Below are positions 34,352 through 42,852 of a DNA stretch of 64,000 nucleotides, piece after piece. A program made the position numbers and the translations under genes. This stretch comes from Streptomyces lunaelactis (GTDB taxonomy: Bacteria > Actinomycetota > Actinomycetes > Streptomycetales > Streptomycetaceae). Position 1 is the first letter of the stretch; the number at the start of each line of letters is the position of its first letter. The notes beneath the pieces are model-generated. The model was not told the origin of the DNA and searched no databases. It was given only the letters and a program-made list of their open reading frames with translations. The stretch is taken from contig NZ_CP026304.1 of assembly GCF_003054555.1 (NCBI RefSeq), forward strand, positions 5,332,001-5,396,000, in the 5' to 3' direction.

Positions 34352-34690
34352 GTGGACGCCACACAGCCGATCGTCGTGCGCATCGCCGGGAACGTGACCC
34401 CGGCCGATGTGCCGCGTCTGTGCGACGAGTTGTGCGCGCAGCTGATGGACACCGATGCCACCGAGGCGATCTGTGATGTCGGCGAGCTCGGCAGACCCGA
34501 TCTGGCCGCGGTCAACGCCGTCGCCCGGCTCCAGCTCACCGCCCGGCGGATGGGGTGCCGGATCCTGCTGCGGAACGCGGCGCCCGAGCTCCGGGCCCTG
34601 CTGGACCTGGCCGGTCTGGGCGAGGCCGCCCGACCGATCGCCCCGGCCCGGGCAGGACCTGGAGCCGGACGCGACCCAAGCCCGGACTGA
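34352..34690 (+). CDS. STAS-domain protein (anti-sigma-factor antagonist type)
   Basis: GTG 34352 opens a 112-residue protein. IVVRIAGNVTPADVPRLCDELCAQLMDTDATEAICDVGELGRPDLAAVNAVARLQLTARRMGCRILLRNAAPELRALLDLAGL has the STAS fold. The position equivalent to the phosphorylated Ser of SpoIIAA falls in GRPDLAAVNAV, where no Ser is seen, so regulation by phosphorylation looks unlikely. A Pro/Gly/Ala tail follows. It is followed by an ECF-type sigma factor gene on the opposite strand. Its role is unknown. Confidence 0.8.
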   Translation: MDATQPIVVRIAGNVTPADVPRLCDELCAQLMDTDATEAICDVGELGRPDLAAVNAVARLQLTARRMGCRILLRNAAPELRALLDLAGLGEAARPIAPARAGPGAGRDPSPD

Positions 34691-34709
34691 TCGACCGGAC
34701 AGACCCTGG

Positions 34710-34738
34710 GGCCTCTCGTTTGGATCTTGCCGGGCTCG
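34710..34738. repeat. Partial copy of the 28.1-kb mini-element
   Basis: GGCCTCTCGTTTGGATC (34710-34726) matches one arm of the inverted repeat at 28112-28173, and TGCCGGGCTCG (34728-34738) also occurs at 28192-28202. It lies between the convergent STAS and sigma-factor genes. Confidence 0.5.
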
Positions 34739-34740
34739 GC

Positions 34741-35739
34741 CTAGACGGCGGGCTTGCCCTCCTTGTCCAGGCGGGCCGGCAGGTCGAACAGCGGGAACCA
34801 GCGCTGGGTGTCCAGGAATGAATTGATCCCCGTGATCCGGCCGTCCACGATCTCGATGACCATCAGCGCCCACGGCGTGAAGCCGTCGCCCTCCTCGGCC
34901 GGGTGGTAGTGGGCGAACGCCGGGCTGCCGTTGGCCACGGTCGGGACCAGCCGCGAGCCGCGGCAGACCGAGCCGACACCCAGCATCCAGCCGACGATGT
35001 CGTCGTGGCCCCGCAGCCACAGGTCGTACGGGGGCATGGAGAGCGTGGCGTCCTCGTGCAGCAGCGCCGTCAGCGCCTGCATGTCGTACCCCTCGAAGGC
35101 CGCGACATAGCGGTCCAGGAGCTTCTTCTGCTCCTCGTCCAGCGGGTTGTCCGCATCGGTCGACACGGGCCGCGCATCCGCCAGCGTCACCCGGGCCCGC
35201 TGCAGCGCGCTGTTCACCGAGGCCACCGTCGTACTCAGCAGCTCGGCCACCTCGCTCGCCTTCCAGGCCAGCACCTCGCGCAGGATCAGTACGGCCCGCT
35301 GCTTCGGTGGCAGATGCTGCAGCGCGGCGACGAACGCGAGCCTGATCGACTCGCGCTCCACGGCCGTCTCCGCCGGGTCCGCCACCGACGGCAGCACCCG
35401 CCCGTCCGGCACCGGCTCCAGCCAGGTGATCTCCGGCCGGGCGTTGAGCTGCGCCTGGGCCACCGGCGTGGCGGCGGTGAGGTCCATCGGGCGGGCCCGG
35501 CGGTTGCCGGCGTTCAGCATGTCCAGACAGACGTTCGTCGCGATGCGGTAGAGCCATGAGCGCAGCGACGACCGTCCCTCGAACTTCTCGAAGTTCCGCC
35601 AGGCCCGGACCATCGTGTCCTGGACGGCGTCCTCCGCCTCGAAGGCCGAGCCCAGCATGCGGTAGCAGTAGCCGGTCAGCTCCCTGCGGTGCTGCTCCAG
35701 CCTGGAATCCAGGTCCTGCGTCGTTGCCAGATCACTCAT
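34741..35739 (-). CDS. ECF sigma factor with SnoaL-like C-terminal domain (SigG-like)
   Basis: ATG 35739 gives 332 residues; GTG 35748 is an alternative. Region 2 is [61 protein letters not shown]. Region 4 is [54 protein letters not shown]. The last 125 residues ([48 protein letters not shown]...) form a SnoaL/NTF2-like domain. That domain in this group is thought to regulate the sigma factor without a separate anti-sigma protein. Confidence 0.93.
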   Translation of the reverse strand: MSDLATTQDLDSRLEQHRRELTGYCYRMLGSAFEAEDAVQDTMVRAWRNFEKFEGRSSLRSWLYRIATNVCLDMLNAGNRRARPMDLTAATPVAQAQLNARPEITWLEPVPDGRVLPSVADPAETAVERESIRLAFVAALQHLPPKQRAVLILREVLAWKASEVAELLSTTVASVNSALQRARVTLADARPVSTDADNPLDEEQKKLLDRYVAAFEGYDMQALTALLHEDATLSMPPYDLWLRGHDDIVGWMLGVGSVCRGSRLVPTVANGSPAFAHYHPAEEGDGFTPWALMVIEIVDGRITGINSFLDTQRWFPLFDLPARLDKEGKPAV

Positions 35740-35808
35740 CGGGACCACCCCTGTCGCCCATCGGCACCAGCCCTTCGGAACCTACAGGAGGGCACTGACA
35801 ATGGGGGT

Positions 35809-36507
35809 TCAGGTTCCGGGCTTGCGCCCGTAGACGTACACGTCGTCGCCGTTCTTCAGAAGATTCCAGTATGCCTTCGCATCAGCGGGGCGCATGTTGA
35901 CGCAGCCCCCGGAGCCGGGTGGGTTGTACATCGACTTCGTCGTCGAGTGGAAGGCCTGGCCGCCGTCGAAGAACTGCGAGTACGGCATCCGCACGTTGTA
36001 GAGCGTCGACCAGTGGTTGATGCTCCGCCAGTAGATCTTCTTCGCTCCGGTGCGGGTCTCGGTGCCGTTCTTGCCGGTACGCACGGGAACCGGGCCGTAC
36101 TTCAGCTTCGTGCCGTCCTGGATCCAGGCCAGCTGGCGCGTCAGGTCGACGCACGCGATACGGCCCTTGTTGGTCGGGCACTTGCCGGCCTTGTTCGGGG
36201 TCTTTCCCGCCGCCCGCTGCTGGAGCATGGTGTTCATCGTGCGCCAGGTCAGCGGCCCCGCGTAGCCGATGGTCGGGGTGATCCCGTGCATCGCCTGGAA
36301 GGCCCGGGTCGCCTTGCAGTCGGCGGCCGACTGCCTCCCGTCCACCGGGCGCCCCAGGAACTTCTCCACCTGCTTCTGGTACGGCCCCGTCGATGTCGTA
36401 CACGATGCCGCCTGCGCCGGCGTACTGCCGAGCGCCACCGTCAGCGGGACCACCAGACCGGTCAGTCCGAGCGCTATGCCCGCTCGTCGCCCATTTGTGC
36501 TTGCCAC
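35809..36507 (-). CDS. Secreted L,D-transpeptidase with variant SGGC active-site motif
   Basis: GTG 36507 (9 nt after GGGGAG) gives 232 residues with a signal peptide cleaved near STPAQAAS. The N-terminal part (KQVEKFLGRPVDGRQSAADCKATRAFQAMHGITPTIGYAGPLTW) is a peptidoglycan-binding-like domain. The YkuD domain follows (CVDLTRQLAWIQDGTKLKYGPVPVRTG to FHSTTKSMYNPPGSGGCVNMRPADAKAYW). The usual SHGC is SGGC here, but Cys, Asn and Arg are retained. It has no lipobox, so it is secreted rather than anchored, unlike the paralogue at 12434-13294. Confidence 0.9.
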   Translation of the reverse strand: MASTNGRRAGIALGLTGLVVPLTVALGSTPAQAASCTTSTGPYQKQVEKFLGRPVDGRQSAADCKATRAFQAMHGITPTIGYAGPLTWRTMNTMLQQRAAGKTPNKAGKCPTNKGRIACVDLTRQLAWIQDGTKLKYGPVPVRTGKNGTETRTGAKKIYWRSINHWSTLYNVRMPYSQFFDGGQAFHSTTKSMYNPPGSGGCVNMRPADAKAYWNLLKNGDDVYVYGRKPGT

Positions 36508-36585
36508 AGCCACCAACTCCCCTTTTGCGTCTGCCGGTTTGACGCACACCGGGGAGTTGGAGTTGTACGGATTCGATACGGAATC

Positions 36586-37857
36586 TCAGCGCTGTGCCGT
36601 GGCCAGGACCAGCCGGTGCTCCGCCCGCGCCACCCGGGTCCCGTACAGCGTGATCGATACGACGCCGAGAACCGCGAGCAGCCCCAGCAGGACCGTGCCC
36701 GCCCAGCCGCCGGAGTGGAAGGCGATGGCGCCGAGCGTGCCGCCCGCGCTGCTGCCCAGGTAGTACGCGGACTGGTAGAGCGCCGATGCCTGCGCGCGGC
36801 CCGTCTTCGCCGTACGGCTCACCGAGGACGAGGCGACGGCGTGGCCCGCGAAGAAGCCCGCGGTGATCAGGACCAGGCCGAGCAGTACGGCGGGCAGCGA
36901 GTCCGCGAGCGAGAGCAGCAGGCCCGCGGTTGTGGTGGTGACCGCCAGGTACAGCGCGCCACGGCGGCCGAGCCGGGCGACCAGCTTGCCGGCCGCGGCG
37001 GAGGAGACCGTACCGACGAGATAGACCAGGAAGATCGAACCGATGACGCCCTGGGGGAGGCTGAAGGGCGCCTCGACCAGCCGGTAGCCGATCACCGTGT
37101 AGACCGCGCCGAAGACGGTCATGAACAGCGCGCCGATCGCGTACAGCCGCAGCAGCAGCGGGTCGGCGAGGTGGCCGCGCACCGTCTTCGCCAGGGCGCG
37201 CGGGCCCTGCGAACGGGGCGTGAAATGACGGGCCTTGGGGAGCATGGCGCGGAAGACCAGCGCGCACACCACCGCCATCAGGCCGACCGCGGCGAGCGCC
37301 GCGCGCCAGCCCCACAGCTGGGCCACCCAGCCGGTGACGATCCGGCCGCTCATGCCGCCGATGCTGTTGCCCGCCACGAACAGGCCGATCGCTGCGATCA
37401 GCGCCTTGGGCCGTACCTCCTCCGCGAGGAACGCCATCGCCGACGCCGGCAGACCGGCGAGCGCCGCACCCTGCACGGCGCGCAGCGCCACCAGCCACTC
37501 CAGGCTCGGCGCGAGAGGCACGAGCAGCCCGATCACGACGGCGACCGCCAGGGACACGGTCATCAGAGTGCGCCGCCCGAAGCGCTCGGAGAGCGCGCTC
37601 AGCGGCAGTACGAACAGGGCCAGCGCGCCCGTCGCGGCGGAGACCGTCCAGCTGGCGGCGCTCGCGCTCACGCCGAAGTCGGCGGAGACGGCGGGCAGCA
37701 GCGCCTGCGTGGAGTACAGGAGGGCGAAGGTCGCGACACCGGCGGCGAAGAGCGCGAAGCTCATGCGGCGGTAGCCGGGCCGGCCGGGGGAGAGAAGTTC
37801 GGGGGACGACGGGACGGCGCCCACGGGAGTGGACGCCTTGGTACTGACAGGAGGCAT
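36586..37857 (-). CDS. MFS transporter (drug/arabinose-efflux type)
   Basis: The 423-residue protein has about twelve hydrophobic segments. The conserved MFS loop after helix 2 is LSALSERFGRRTLMTVSLAV, and a second copy after helix 8 is GKLVARLGRRGALYLAV. It starts at ATG 37857, with TACTTT 6 nt upstream, indicating a leaderless message. It is divergent from a LysR regulator whose promoter shares the 62-bp gap. The layout parallels known MFS/LysR pairs in which the regulator controls the exporter. The substrate is unknown. Confidence 0.92.
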   Translation of the reverse strand: MPPVSTKASTPVGAVPSSPELLSPGRPGYRRMSFALFAAGVATFALLYSTQALLPAVSADFGVSASAASWTVSAATGALALFVLPLSALSERFGRRTLMTVSLAVAVVIGLLVPLAPSLEWLVALRAVQGAALAGLPASAMAFLAEEVRPKALIAAIGLFVAGNSIGGMSGRIVTGWVAQLWGWRAALAAVGLMAVVCALVFRAMLPKARHFTPRSQGPRALAKTVRGHLADPLLLRLYAIGALFMTVFGAVYTVIGYRLVEAPFSLPQGVIGSIFLVYLVGTVSSAAAGKLVARLGRRGALYLAVTTTTAGLLLSLADSLPAVLLGLVLITAGFFAGHAVASSSVSRTAKTGRAQASALYQSAYYLGSSAGGTLGAIAFHSGGWAGTVLLGLLAVLGVVSITLYGTRVARAEHRLVLATAQR

Positions 37858-37863
37858 ACATCG

Positions 37864-37869
37864 AAAGTA
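37864..37869 (-). promoter_or_regulatory. -10 element of the MFS gene
   Basis: TACTTT on the minus strand ends 6 nt before ATG 37857. It is close to the divergent LysR -10. Confidence 0.45.
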
Positions 37870-37906
37870 GGCCTCCGCATTTCATGCGTCCAATGCACGG
37901 AATGGC

Positions 37907-37912
37907 GATAAT
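37907..37912 (+). promoter_or_regulatory. -10 element of the LysR gene
   Basis: GATAAT is a near-consensus -10 ending 7 nt before ATG 37920, so the message is probably leaderless. Confidence 0.55.
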
Positions 37913-37919
37913 CGTTCCC

Positions 37920-38873
37920 ATGGTGCATCAACACAGCTCACAGCCTCGGCTGTCACCGAGCAGTTACGAAGAAGACATCACGCTGCTGCTCGCTCCGCGC
38001 CTCGCGTACTTCGCCGGGGTGGCACGGCAGGAGCATGTGACCCGTGCCGCGCAGGAGATGGGCGTCCCGCAGTCGACGCTCTCGCGGGCGATCGTGCGGC
38101 TCGAGGAGGACCTGGGGGTGGCGCTGTTCGCCCGTAAGGGCCGTACGGTGTCGCTGACTCCGGCCGGCCGTACCTTCCTCACCTCGGTGGAGCGGGCGCT
38201 GGCGGAGGTGGAACGGGCGGCGGAGTCGGTCCAGGCGGACGCGGACCCGAGCGCGGGCAAGGTCGCGTTCGGCTTTCTGCACACGATGGGCTCGGAGACG
38301 GTGCCCGAGCTCATCCGGGCCTTCCGCGTCGACCACCCCCGGATCCGCTTCACGCTCGTCCAGAACTACGGCGAGGCGATGATCGAGCGCCTGCGAGCCG
38401 GGGACCTCGACCTGTGCCTGACCTCGCCGGTCCCGGACGCGCCGGATCTGGTCGCCCGCCGGCTTGACGAGCAGCGGCTGCGGCTGGTGGTGCCGGACGA
38501 CCACCGCCTGGCCGGCCGCAAGCGGATCCGCCTGGCGGAGGCCGCGGACGAGACGTTCGTGACGCTGGAGCCGGGTTACGGCCTGCGCCGCATCACGGAC
38601 GACCTGTGCGCGGAGGCGGGCTTCACCCCGCGAATCGCGTTCGAGGGCGAGGAGGCGGAGACCCTGCGCGGCCTGGTCGCGGCGGGCCTGGGCGTGGCGC
38701 TGCTGCCACCCCCGGCGGTGGCGCGCCCCGGGGTGGTCGAACTGGGGGTGACGGCACCGCGGGCGGTACGGGAGATCGGGGTGGCCTGGCTGGACGGCCA
38801 CCCGGACACGGCGCCGGTGGCGGCGTTCAAGCGGTTCCTGCTCTCGCGGCGGGGCCACCTGCTGCCGGACTGA
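37920..38873 (+). CDS. LysR-family transcriptional regulator
   Basis: ATG 37920 (leaderless) gives 317 residues. The winged helix-turn-helix is LLAPRLAYFAGVARQEHVTRAAQEMGVPQSTLSRAIVRLEEDLGVALFARKGRTVSLTPAGRTFL (about residues 21-85). The effector domain follows (GKVAFGFLHTMGSETVPELIRAFRVDHPRIRFTLVQNYGEAMIERLRAGDLDLCLTSPVP, EAETLRGLVAAGLGVALLPP). It is divergent from the MFS gene and is probably its regulator. Confidence 0.95.
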   Translation: MVHQHSSQPRLSPSSYEEDITLLLAPRLAYFAGVARQEHVTRAAQEMGVPQSTLSRAIVRLEEDLGVALFARKGRTVSLTPAGRTFLTSVERALAEVERAAESVQADADPSAGKVAFGFLHTMGSETVPELIRAFRVDHPRIRFTLVQNYGEAMIERLRAGDLDLCLTSPVPDAPDLVARRLDEQRLRLVVPDDHRLAGRKRIRLAEAADETFVTLEPGYGLRRITDDLCAEAGFTPRIAFEGEEAETLRGLVAAGLGVALLPPPAVARPGVVELGVTAPRAVREIGVAWLDGHPDTAPVAAFKRFLLSRRGHLLPD

Positions 38874-38882
38874 CGCCCTGGT

Positions 38883-38907
38883 CCTCAAACGCCGGACGGG
38901 CTGGATT
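38883..38907. repeat. Common Streptomyces intergenic repeat (single copy)
   Basis: CTCAAACGCCGGACGGGCTG, followed by GATTT, is a variant of the CAATCGCCGGACGGGCTGG element seen between many Streptomyces genes. Two inverted copies lie at 59857-59893. Confidence 0.6.
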
Positions 38908-38910
38908 TCC

Positions 38911-39783
38911 TCACGGTCGCAGTGAGCGGCCGAAGCCCGCCGCGAGGGGCATGCGCAGGCCCAGCGGCGGCGGGGCCGCCAGCGCGTCCGCCACCGGGCG
39001 GGCGTACCTGCGCGTGAACAGCGCTCCGAGCACGAAATCCGACGCCAGCGCCTGGACTTCCTCGTAGTGCTGGCGCAGTGCGTGGCCGTCCGAGTGGACC
39101 TCGAAGCGGCAGATGTCGCGGCTCGACTTCTTCGCGCGCTCCGCCAGGCGGTACGAGAGCTCCGGGTCCGTACGCGCGTCGTTCGTGCCGTGCACGATCA
39201 GCACCTGCCTGCCCACCAGCTGCTTCACCGGCTCCGGCGCCGCCGCCATGTCGTCCTCCGGCAGCCAAGGCGCGAGCGCCAGCACCGAGTTGACCGCCGG
39301 GTGGCCCGCCGCGTGGAGGGCGGCGCGGGCGCCCATGCCGTGGCCCGTGAGGCAGACGGGGACGTCGCCGTAGCGTCGTACGACCTCCTCCACCGCCCAC
39401 GTCGCGTCCGCCGCCAGATGCGCGTCGGGGCCGTTCCAGCCGCGGCAGCGGTAGTGGACCCCGTGCACGACCAGGCCGTCCGCCCGGCCCGCCCGGGCCA
39501 GCGTGCGGCCCAGCGGAAGTGCCGCGGCGTATGACAGGGGCGAGGGTCTGCGGGCGGACTCCGGTTCCCCGTCCGGCAGCAGCAGCACCACCCCGGCCAC
39601 GCCGTCCGCCGCTGAGCCGTTCGCGGAGGCGCGGCTGCTCGTCGCGCGGCCGAGGCGGGCGCGCGCCGGGGTACGGCTCCCTCGCGCTCCCCGTGCCACG
39701 GTCGTCGCCTCACGGCGGCTGTCCGCTCCTGCGGCCGCGTCGGCCGGACGCCCCCACCACAGGGGTAGTGCGTGGTGTGCCAT
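38911..39783 (-). CDS. Alpha/beta-hydrolase-fold protein lacking the nucleophile serine
   Basis: The 290-residue protein has a low-complexity Arg/Ala N-terminus, then AGVVLLLPDGEPES, RYGDVPVCLTGHGMGARAALHAAGHPAVNSVLALAPWL, VLIVHGTNDARTDPELSYRLA and RFEVHSDGHALRQHYEEV. The nucleophile elbow is G-H-G-M-G instead of G-x-S-x-G (GGC where AGC would encode Ser). The Asp (HGTNDARTD) and His (DGHAL) of the triad are present. It may therefore be a non-catalytic member or use another residue. There is no signal peptide. It is convergent with the LysR gene and divergent from add. Confidence 0.87.
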   Translation of the reverse strand: MAHHALPLWWGRPADAAAGADSRREATTVARGARGSRTPARARLGRATSSRASANGSAADGVAGVVLLLPDGEPESARRPSPLSYAAALPLGRTLARAGRADGLVVHGVHYRCRGWNGPDAHLAADATWAVEEVVRRYGDVPVCLTGHGMGARAALHAAGHPAVNSVLALAPWLPEDDMAAAPEPVKQLVGRQVLIVHGTNDARTDPELSYRLAERAKKSSRDICRFEVHSDGHALRQHYEEVQALASDFVLGALFTRRYARPVADALAAPPPLGLRMPLAAGFGRSLRP

Positions 39784-39870
39784 GGCAGAACAGTCTCAGA
39801 AGGGCAGGTGTACTCCACCCGTCCGCACGGTCACTGTTACGTATCGACGGGCGGTGCGAGGGGGCGATCT

Positions 39871-39882
39871 CTACGCGCGTAG
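39871..39882. promoter_or_regulatory. Nucleoside-regulon palindrome, copy 4 (exact) before add
   Basis: CTACGCGCGTAG is exact and ends 4 bp upstream of the probable -10 TAGAGT (39887-39892). That -10 is 6 nt before the add ATG. A bound protein would block the promoter. Confidence 0.82.
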
Positions 39883-39898
39883 GGGCTAGAGTGCGCAG

Positions 39899-41053
39899 AT
39901 GACGAGCCAGACCCTCAACACGCCCACCGCGGAACAGATCCGCCGCGCTCCGAAGGTGCTCCTCCACGACCACCTCGACGGCGGGCTGCGACCGGGCACG
40001 ATCATCGAACTCGCCCGCGAGACGGGCTACGAAGCACTCCCCGAGACCGAGCCCGACAAGCTCGGCATCTGGTTCCGCGAGGCCGCCGACTCCGGCTCGC
40101 TGGAGCGCTATCTGGAGACCTTCGCGCACACCTGCGCCGTCATGCAGACCCGCGAGGCGCTCTTCCGCGTCGCCGCCGAGTGCGCCGAGGACCTCGCCGA
40201 GGACGGCGTCGTCTACGCCGAGGTCCGCTACGCCCCGGAGCAGCACCTCGAGGCCGGCCTGAGCCTCGAAGAGGTCGTCGAGGCGGTCAACGCAGGCTTC
40301 CGCGAAGGGGAGCGGCTGGCCCGCGAGAGCGGCCACCGCATCCGGGTCGGCGCCCTGCTCACCGCGATGCGGCACGCCGCCCGCTCCCTGGAGATCGCCG
40401 AACTGGCCAACCGCTACCGCGACATGGGCGTCGTAGGCTTCGACATCGCCGGCGCCGAGGCGGGCTTCCCGCCCACCCGCCACCTCGACGCCTTCGAGTA
40501 TCTGAAGCGGGAGAACAACCACTTCACGATTCACGCGGGCGAGGCGTTCGGACTGCCGTCGATCTGGCAGGCGCTCCAGTGGTGCGGCGCCGACCGGCTC
40601 GGGCACGGCGTGCGGATCATCGACGACATCACGGTCGCCGAGGACGGCAGTGTGTCGCTGGGCCGGCTCGCCGCGTACGTACGGGACAAGCGCATCCCGC
40701 TGGAGCTCTGCCCGACGTCCAATCTGCAGACCGGCGCGGCCGCCTCGTACGCCGAGCACCCCATCGGGCTGCTGCGCAGGCTGCACTTCCGGGCCACGGT
40801 CAATACCGACAACCGGCTGATGAGCGGTACGAGCATGAGCCGCGAATTCGAGCTGCTGACCGAGACCTTCGGATACACGCTCGAGGACATGCAGTGGTTC
40901 ACCGTCAATGCCATGAAGTCGGCGTTCATTCCTTTCGATGAACGGCTCGCGATGATCAGTGACGTGATCAAGCCCGGTTACGCCGAGTTGAAGTCCGAAT
41001 GGCTGTTCCGGCAGACGGCCACGACCAGCGATTCTTCCTTCGGCGAGAGCTGA
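39899..41053 (+). CDS. add: Adenosine deaminase
   Basis: ATG 39899 gives 384 residues and is probably leaderless (TAGAGT 6 nt upstream). Zinc and catalytic motifs are [16 protein letters not shown] (HxH), [53 protein letters not shown] (HAGE), [13 protein letters not shown] and [21 protein letters not shown]. It converts adenosine and deoxyadenosine to inosine and deoxyinosine, feeding the purine nucleoside phosphorylase at 59947-60777. It is monocistronic, with a hairpin downstream and the regulon palindrome upstream. Confidence 0.96.
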   Translation: MTSQTLNTPTAEQIRRAPKVLLHDHLDGGLRPGTIIELARETGYEALPETEPDKLGIWFREAADSGSLERYLETFAHTCAVMQTREALFRVAAECAEDLAEDGVVYAEVRYAPEQHLEAGLSLEEVVEAVNAGFREGERLARESGHRIRVGALLTAMRHAARSLEIAELANRYRDMGVVGFDIAGAEAGFPPTRHLDAFEYLKRENNHFTIHAGEAFGLPSIWQALQWCGADRLGHGVRIIDDITVAEDGSVSLGRLAAYVRDKRIPLELCPTSNLQTGAAASYAEHPIGLLRRLHFRATVNTDNRLMSGTSMSREFELLTETFGYTLEDMQWFTVNAMKSAFIPFDERLAMISDVIKPGYAELKSEWLFRQTATTSDSSFGES

Positions 41054-41066
41054 TCGGGCGCACGTC

Positions 41067-41100
41067 GAAGCGGTCGGGAGCGTCAACTTCCGGCCGCTTC
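41067..41100 (+). terminator. Terminator after add
   Basis: GAAGCGGTCGG (41067-41077) pairs with CCGGCCGCTTC (41090-41100), with one G-T pair and a 12-nt loop. Confidence 0.6.
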
Positions 41101-41178
41101 GTCGTGTTTGCGGCCCTGTGTGAGGCTGGCTAGCTTGCAAAGCTCCGCTCGTATCCCCGTCCCAAGGACTCATCACTG

Positions 41179-41601
41179 ATGAAGCAGTCTGCTGCCAGGA
41201 CTCTCGGTGTCGCCGCTCTCGGTGCCGCCTTCGCCGCTGCCGCCGCCGGTACGGCCTCCGCCGCCCCCGCCTCGTTCCCCGGCTCCGTGACCTCGCTGGA
41301 CACCGTCACCGACGCGGTGCCGGTCCAGGAGGCTCTCACCAAGCTTCGGGCGGGCGCCCCCGAGTCGCTGGCCGGTGGTCGGACCGCGCTGACGAACAAC
41401 GCGACCACGCTGCCCGCCCCCCTGCAGGAGACCGCGTCCAAGGTGCTGCCCGCCGCGGACAAGGCCGACCCGCTCGCCGCCCTCCTCGGTGGCCTGCCGG
41501 TTGGCGGTGGCCTGCCGGGTGGCGGCGGCCTGCCGGGCGGCGGTGGCCTGCCGGGCGGCGGTGGCCTGCCGGTCGGCGCCGGGCTGCCCGGCCTCGGCTG
41601 A
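41179..41601 (+). CDS. Small secreted protein with GGLPGG repeats
   Basis: The 140-residue protein has a signal peptide cleaved near AGTASAAPA. The mature part is VTSLDTVTDAVPVQEALTKLRAGAPESLAGG...LQETASKVLPAADKADPLAALLGG and then five six-residue GGLPxG units encoded by an 18-bp tandem repeat. It has no catalytic motif. General composition and small size resemble the secreted protein at 48383-48775. It is possibly a cell-surface protein, but no family is recognised. Confidence 0.82.
   Translation: MKQSAARTLGVAALGAAFAAAAAGTASAAPASFPGSVTSLDTVTDAVPVQEALTKLRAGAPESLAGGRTALTNNATTLPAPLQETASKVLPAADKADPLAALLGGLPVGGGLPGGGGLPGGGGLPGGGGLPVGAGLPGLG
41488..41577 (+). repeat. 18-bp tandem repeat, five copies, within the small secreted protein gene
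   Basis: The unit GGTGGCCTGCCGGGCGGC repeats five times with one- or two-base changes and encodes Gly-Gly-Leu-Pro-Gly/Val-Gly. Confidence 0.9.
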
Positions 41602-41653
41602 ACTCGCCTGAACCTGGCCGACGTACGCCAGGAATCGGCCGGGGTACGCCAAG

Positions 41654-41692
41654 AAGTGGGGCGCACACCCGAATCGGGTGTGCGCCCCACTT
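41654..41692 (+). terminator. Very strong hairpin (17-bp arms) just before a lipoprotein gene
   Basis: The arms at 41654-41670 and 41676-41692 are perfectly complementary around a 5-nt loop. The structure ends 21 bp before the next start codon, so the -35 of that gene would fall in its right arm. Confidence 0.85.
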
Positions 41693-41700
41693 CGCTGTGC

Positions 41701-41706
41701 CAGGAT
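41701..41706 (+). promoter_or_regulatory. -10 element of the lipoprotein gene
   Basis: CAGGAT ends 7 nt before ATG 41714; the corresponding -35 region overlaps the terminator right arm. Confidence 0.45.
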
Positions 41707-41713
41707 CGCGGCC

Positions 41714-42496
41714 ATGCGCGTGAAGACCGCAGGACTGACCGCACTCGTCACCGTCCCCGCGCTCCTGCTGGCCACGGCCTGTACGAGTGGGGACGACGAA
41801 CGCCCCGCCAAGGGCGAGGGCAGGACCACGGACGCGCCTACGAGCGCGAGTACCGATACCGGCAAGGGCGGCGGCGGAGGCAGCGGCGGTGATGCCGGCG
41901 GTGACGCGTCGGTGCCGCTCAGCGGGCCCCAGCTGGAGCGTGCCGCCCTCGCGAGCGGCGATCTGGCCGACTTCCAGGTGTCCACGGGGAAGAGCGCGCT
42001 CGCGCCCGCAGGACAGCCCGCCGCCGACAGGCCGCAGTGCCAGCCGCTCGCCGACGCGATGGGTGACAAGCCGAGTCCCCGGGCCGCCAGAACCGCCAAT
42101 CGCGGTCTCGGCTCCCTGAAGAACCTCGGACTCGCGGTGTCCGCCTCGCTCAGTGCGTACACCGAGGCGGAGGCCGGGAAGCTGATGAGCGGACTCAAGT
42201 CGGCCGTGGCGGCCTGCGGTGAGGGCTTCGGCGCGAACCTCGATGGCCGCAGGGGCAGCTATCGCGAGGTGAGGACCGCGGCCTTCACCGTCAGCGGCGC
42301 CGACGAGACGGTCAGCTGGACCACGGTCGGGACCAACGAGGGCGCCGTCGCCCCGATCCATCTGGTCGTGGTGCGCAAGGGCGCGACCGTGGCCCGTTTC
42401 ATGGCGCTCGACCTCGCGCGGCGCACACCGCCGCGCGTCCCTCGGGAGGTCGCCGACAAACAGCTGGCGAAGGTCGCCCAGGTGCTTGCCGGTTAG
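41714..42496 (+). CDS. Lipoprotein of unknown function
   Basis: ATG 41714 (probably leaderless) gives 260 residues. The signal peptide RVKTAGLTALVTVPALLLATAC ends in a lipobox. A Gly/Ser/Asp/Thr linker follows, then a folded domain: PLSGPQLERAALASGDLADFQVSTGKSALAP, CQPLADAMGDKPSPRAARTANRGLGS, and VSASLSAYTEAEAGKLMSGLKSAVAACGEGF, ending with TVGTNEGAVAPIHLVVVRKGATVARFMALDLA. This resembles sensor- or transporter-linked extracellular domains found in many actinobacterial lipoproteins, but I cannot name it. It should be anchored outside the membrane. Confidence 0.87.
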   Translation: MRVKTAGLTALVTVPALLLATACTSGDDERPAKGEGRTTDAPTSASTDTGKGGGGGSGGDAGGDASVPLSGPQLERAALASGDLADFQVSTGKSALAPAGQPAADRPQCQPLADAMGDKPSPRAARTANRGLGSLKNLGLAVSASLSAYTEAEAGKLMSGLKSAVAACGEGFGANLDGRRGSYREVRTAAFTVSGADETVSWTTVGTNEGAVAPIHLVVVRKGATVARFMALDLARRTPPRVPREVADKQLAKVAQVLAG

Positions 42497-42559
42497 GCCC
42501 TGTCCGGCCGCGCGTACGCGATGCGGCACCGGAGCACGTACTGCCGGTACTGCCGCGTA

Positions 42560-42760
42560 CTACCAGGCGCTGGTGGCGGTCTTCTCGGACGGCAGCAGCG
42601 CCCACAGCGCCAGGTAGATCAGGAACTGCGGGCCGGGCAGCAGACACGAGACAACAAAGATCACACGCATCGTGGTCGCAGAGGTGCCGAAGCGCTGTGC
42701 CAGCGCTGCGCACACTCCGCCGATCATGCGTCCGTCTCGGGGGCGGACAAGTGCGGCCAT
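42560..42760 (-). CDS. PspC-domain small membrane protein
   Basis: ATG 42760, 7 nt after AAGGAG, gives 66 residues. LVRPRDGRMIGGVCAALAQRFGTSATTMRVIFVVSCLLPGPQFLIYLALWALLPSEK is the PspC fold, with two close membrane helices and the typical GGVCAALA motif. In other bacteria PspC proteins take part in envelope-stress signalling. Here it stands alone, without a histidine kinase fusion. Confidence 0.92.
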   Translation of the reverse strand: MAALVRPRDGRMIGGVCAALAQRFGTSATTMRVIFVVSCLLPGPQFLIYLALWALLPSEKTATSAW

Positions 42761-42852
42761 GGTGGGCTCCTTCGCGAGACCTTCCGGGGAGCGTCTCTGT
42801 TGTGCTCCCGATGCATCCATAGTGGCTCCGCGAGGGGGGTCGAAGCGTCGCT

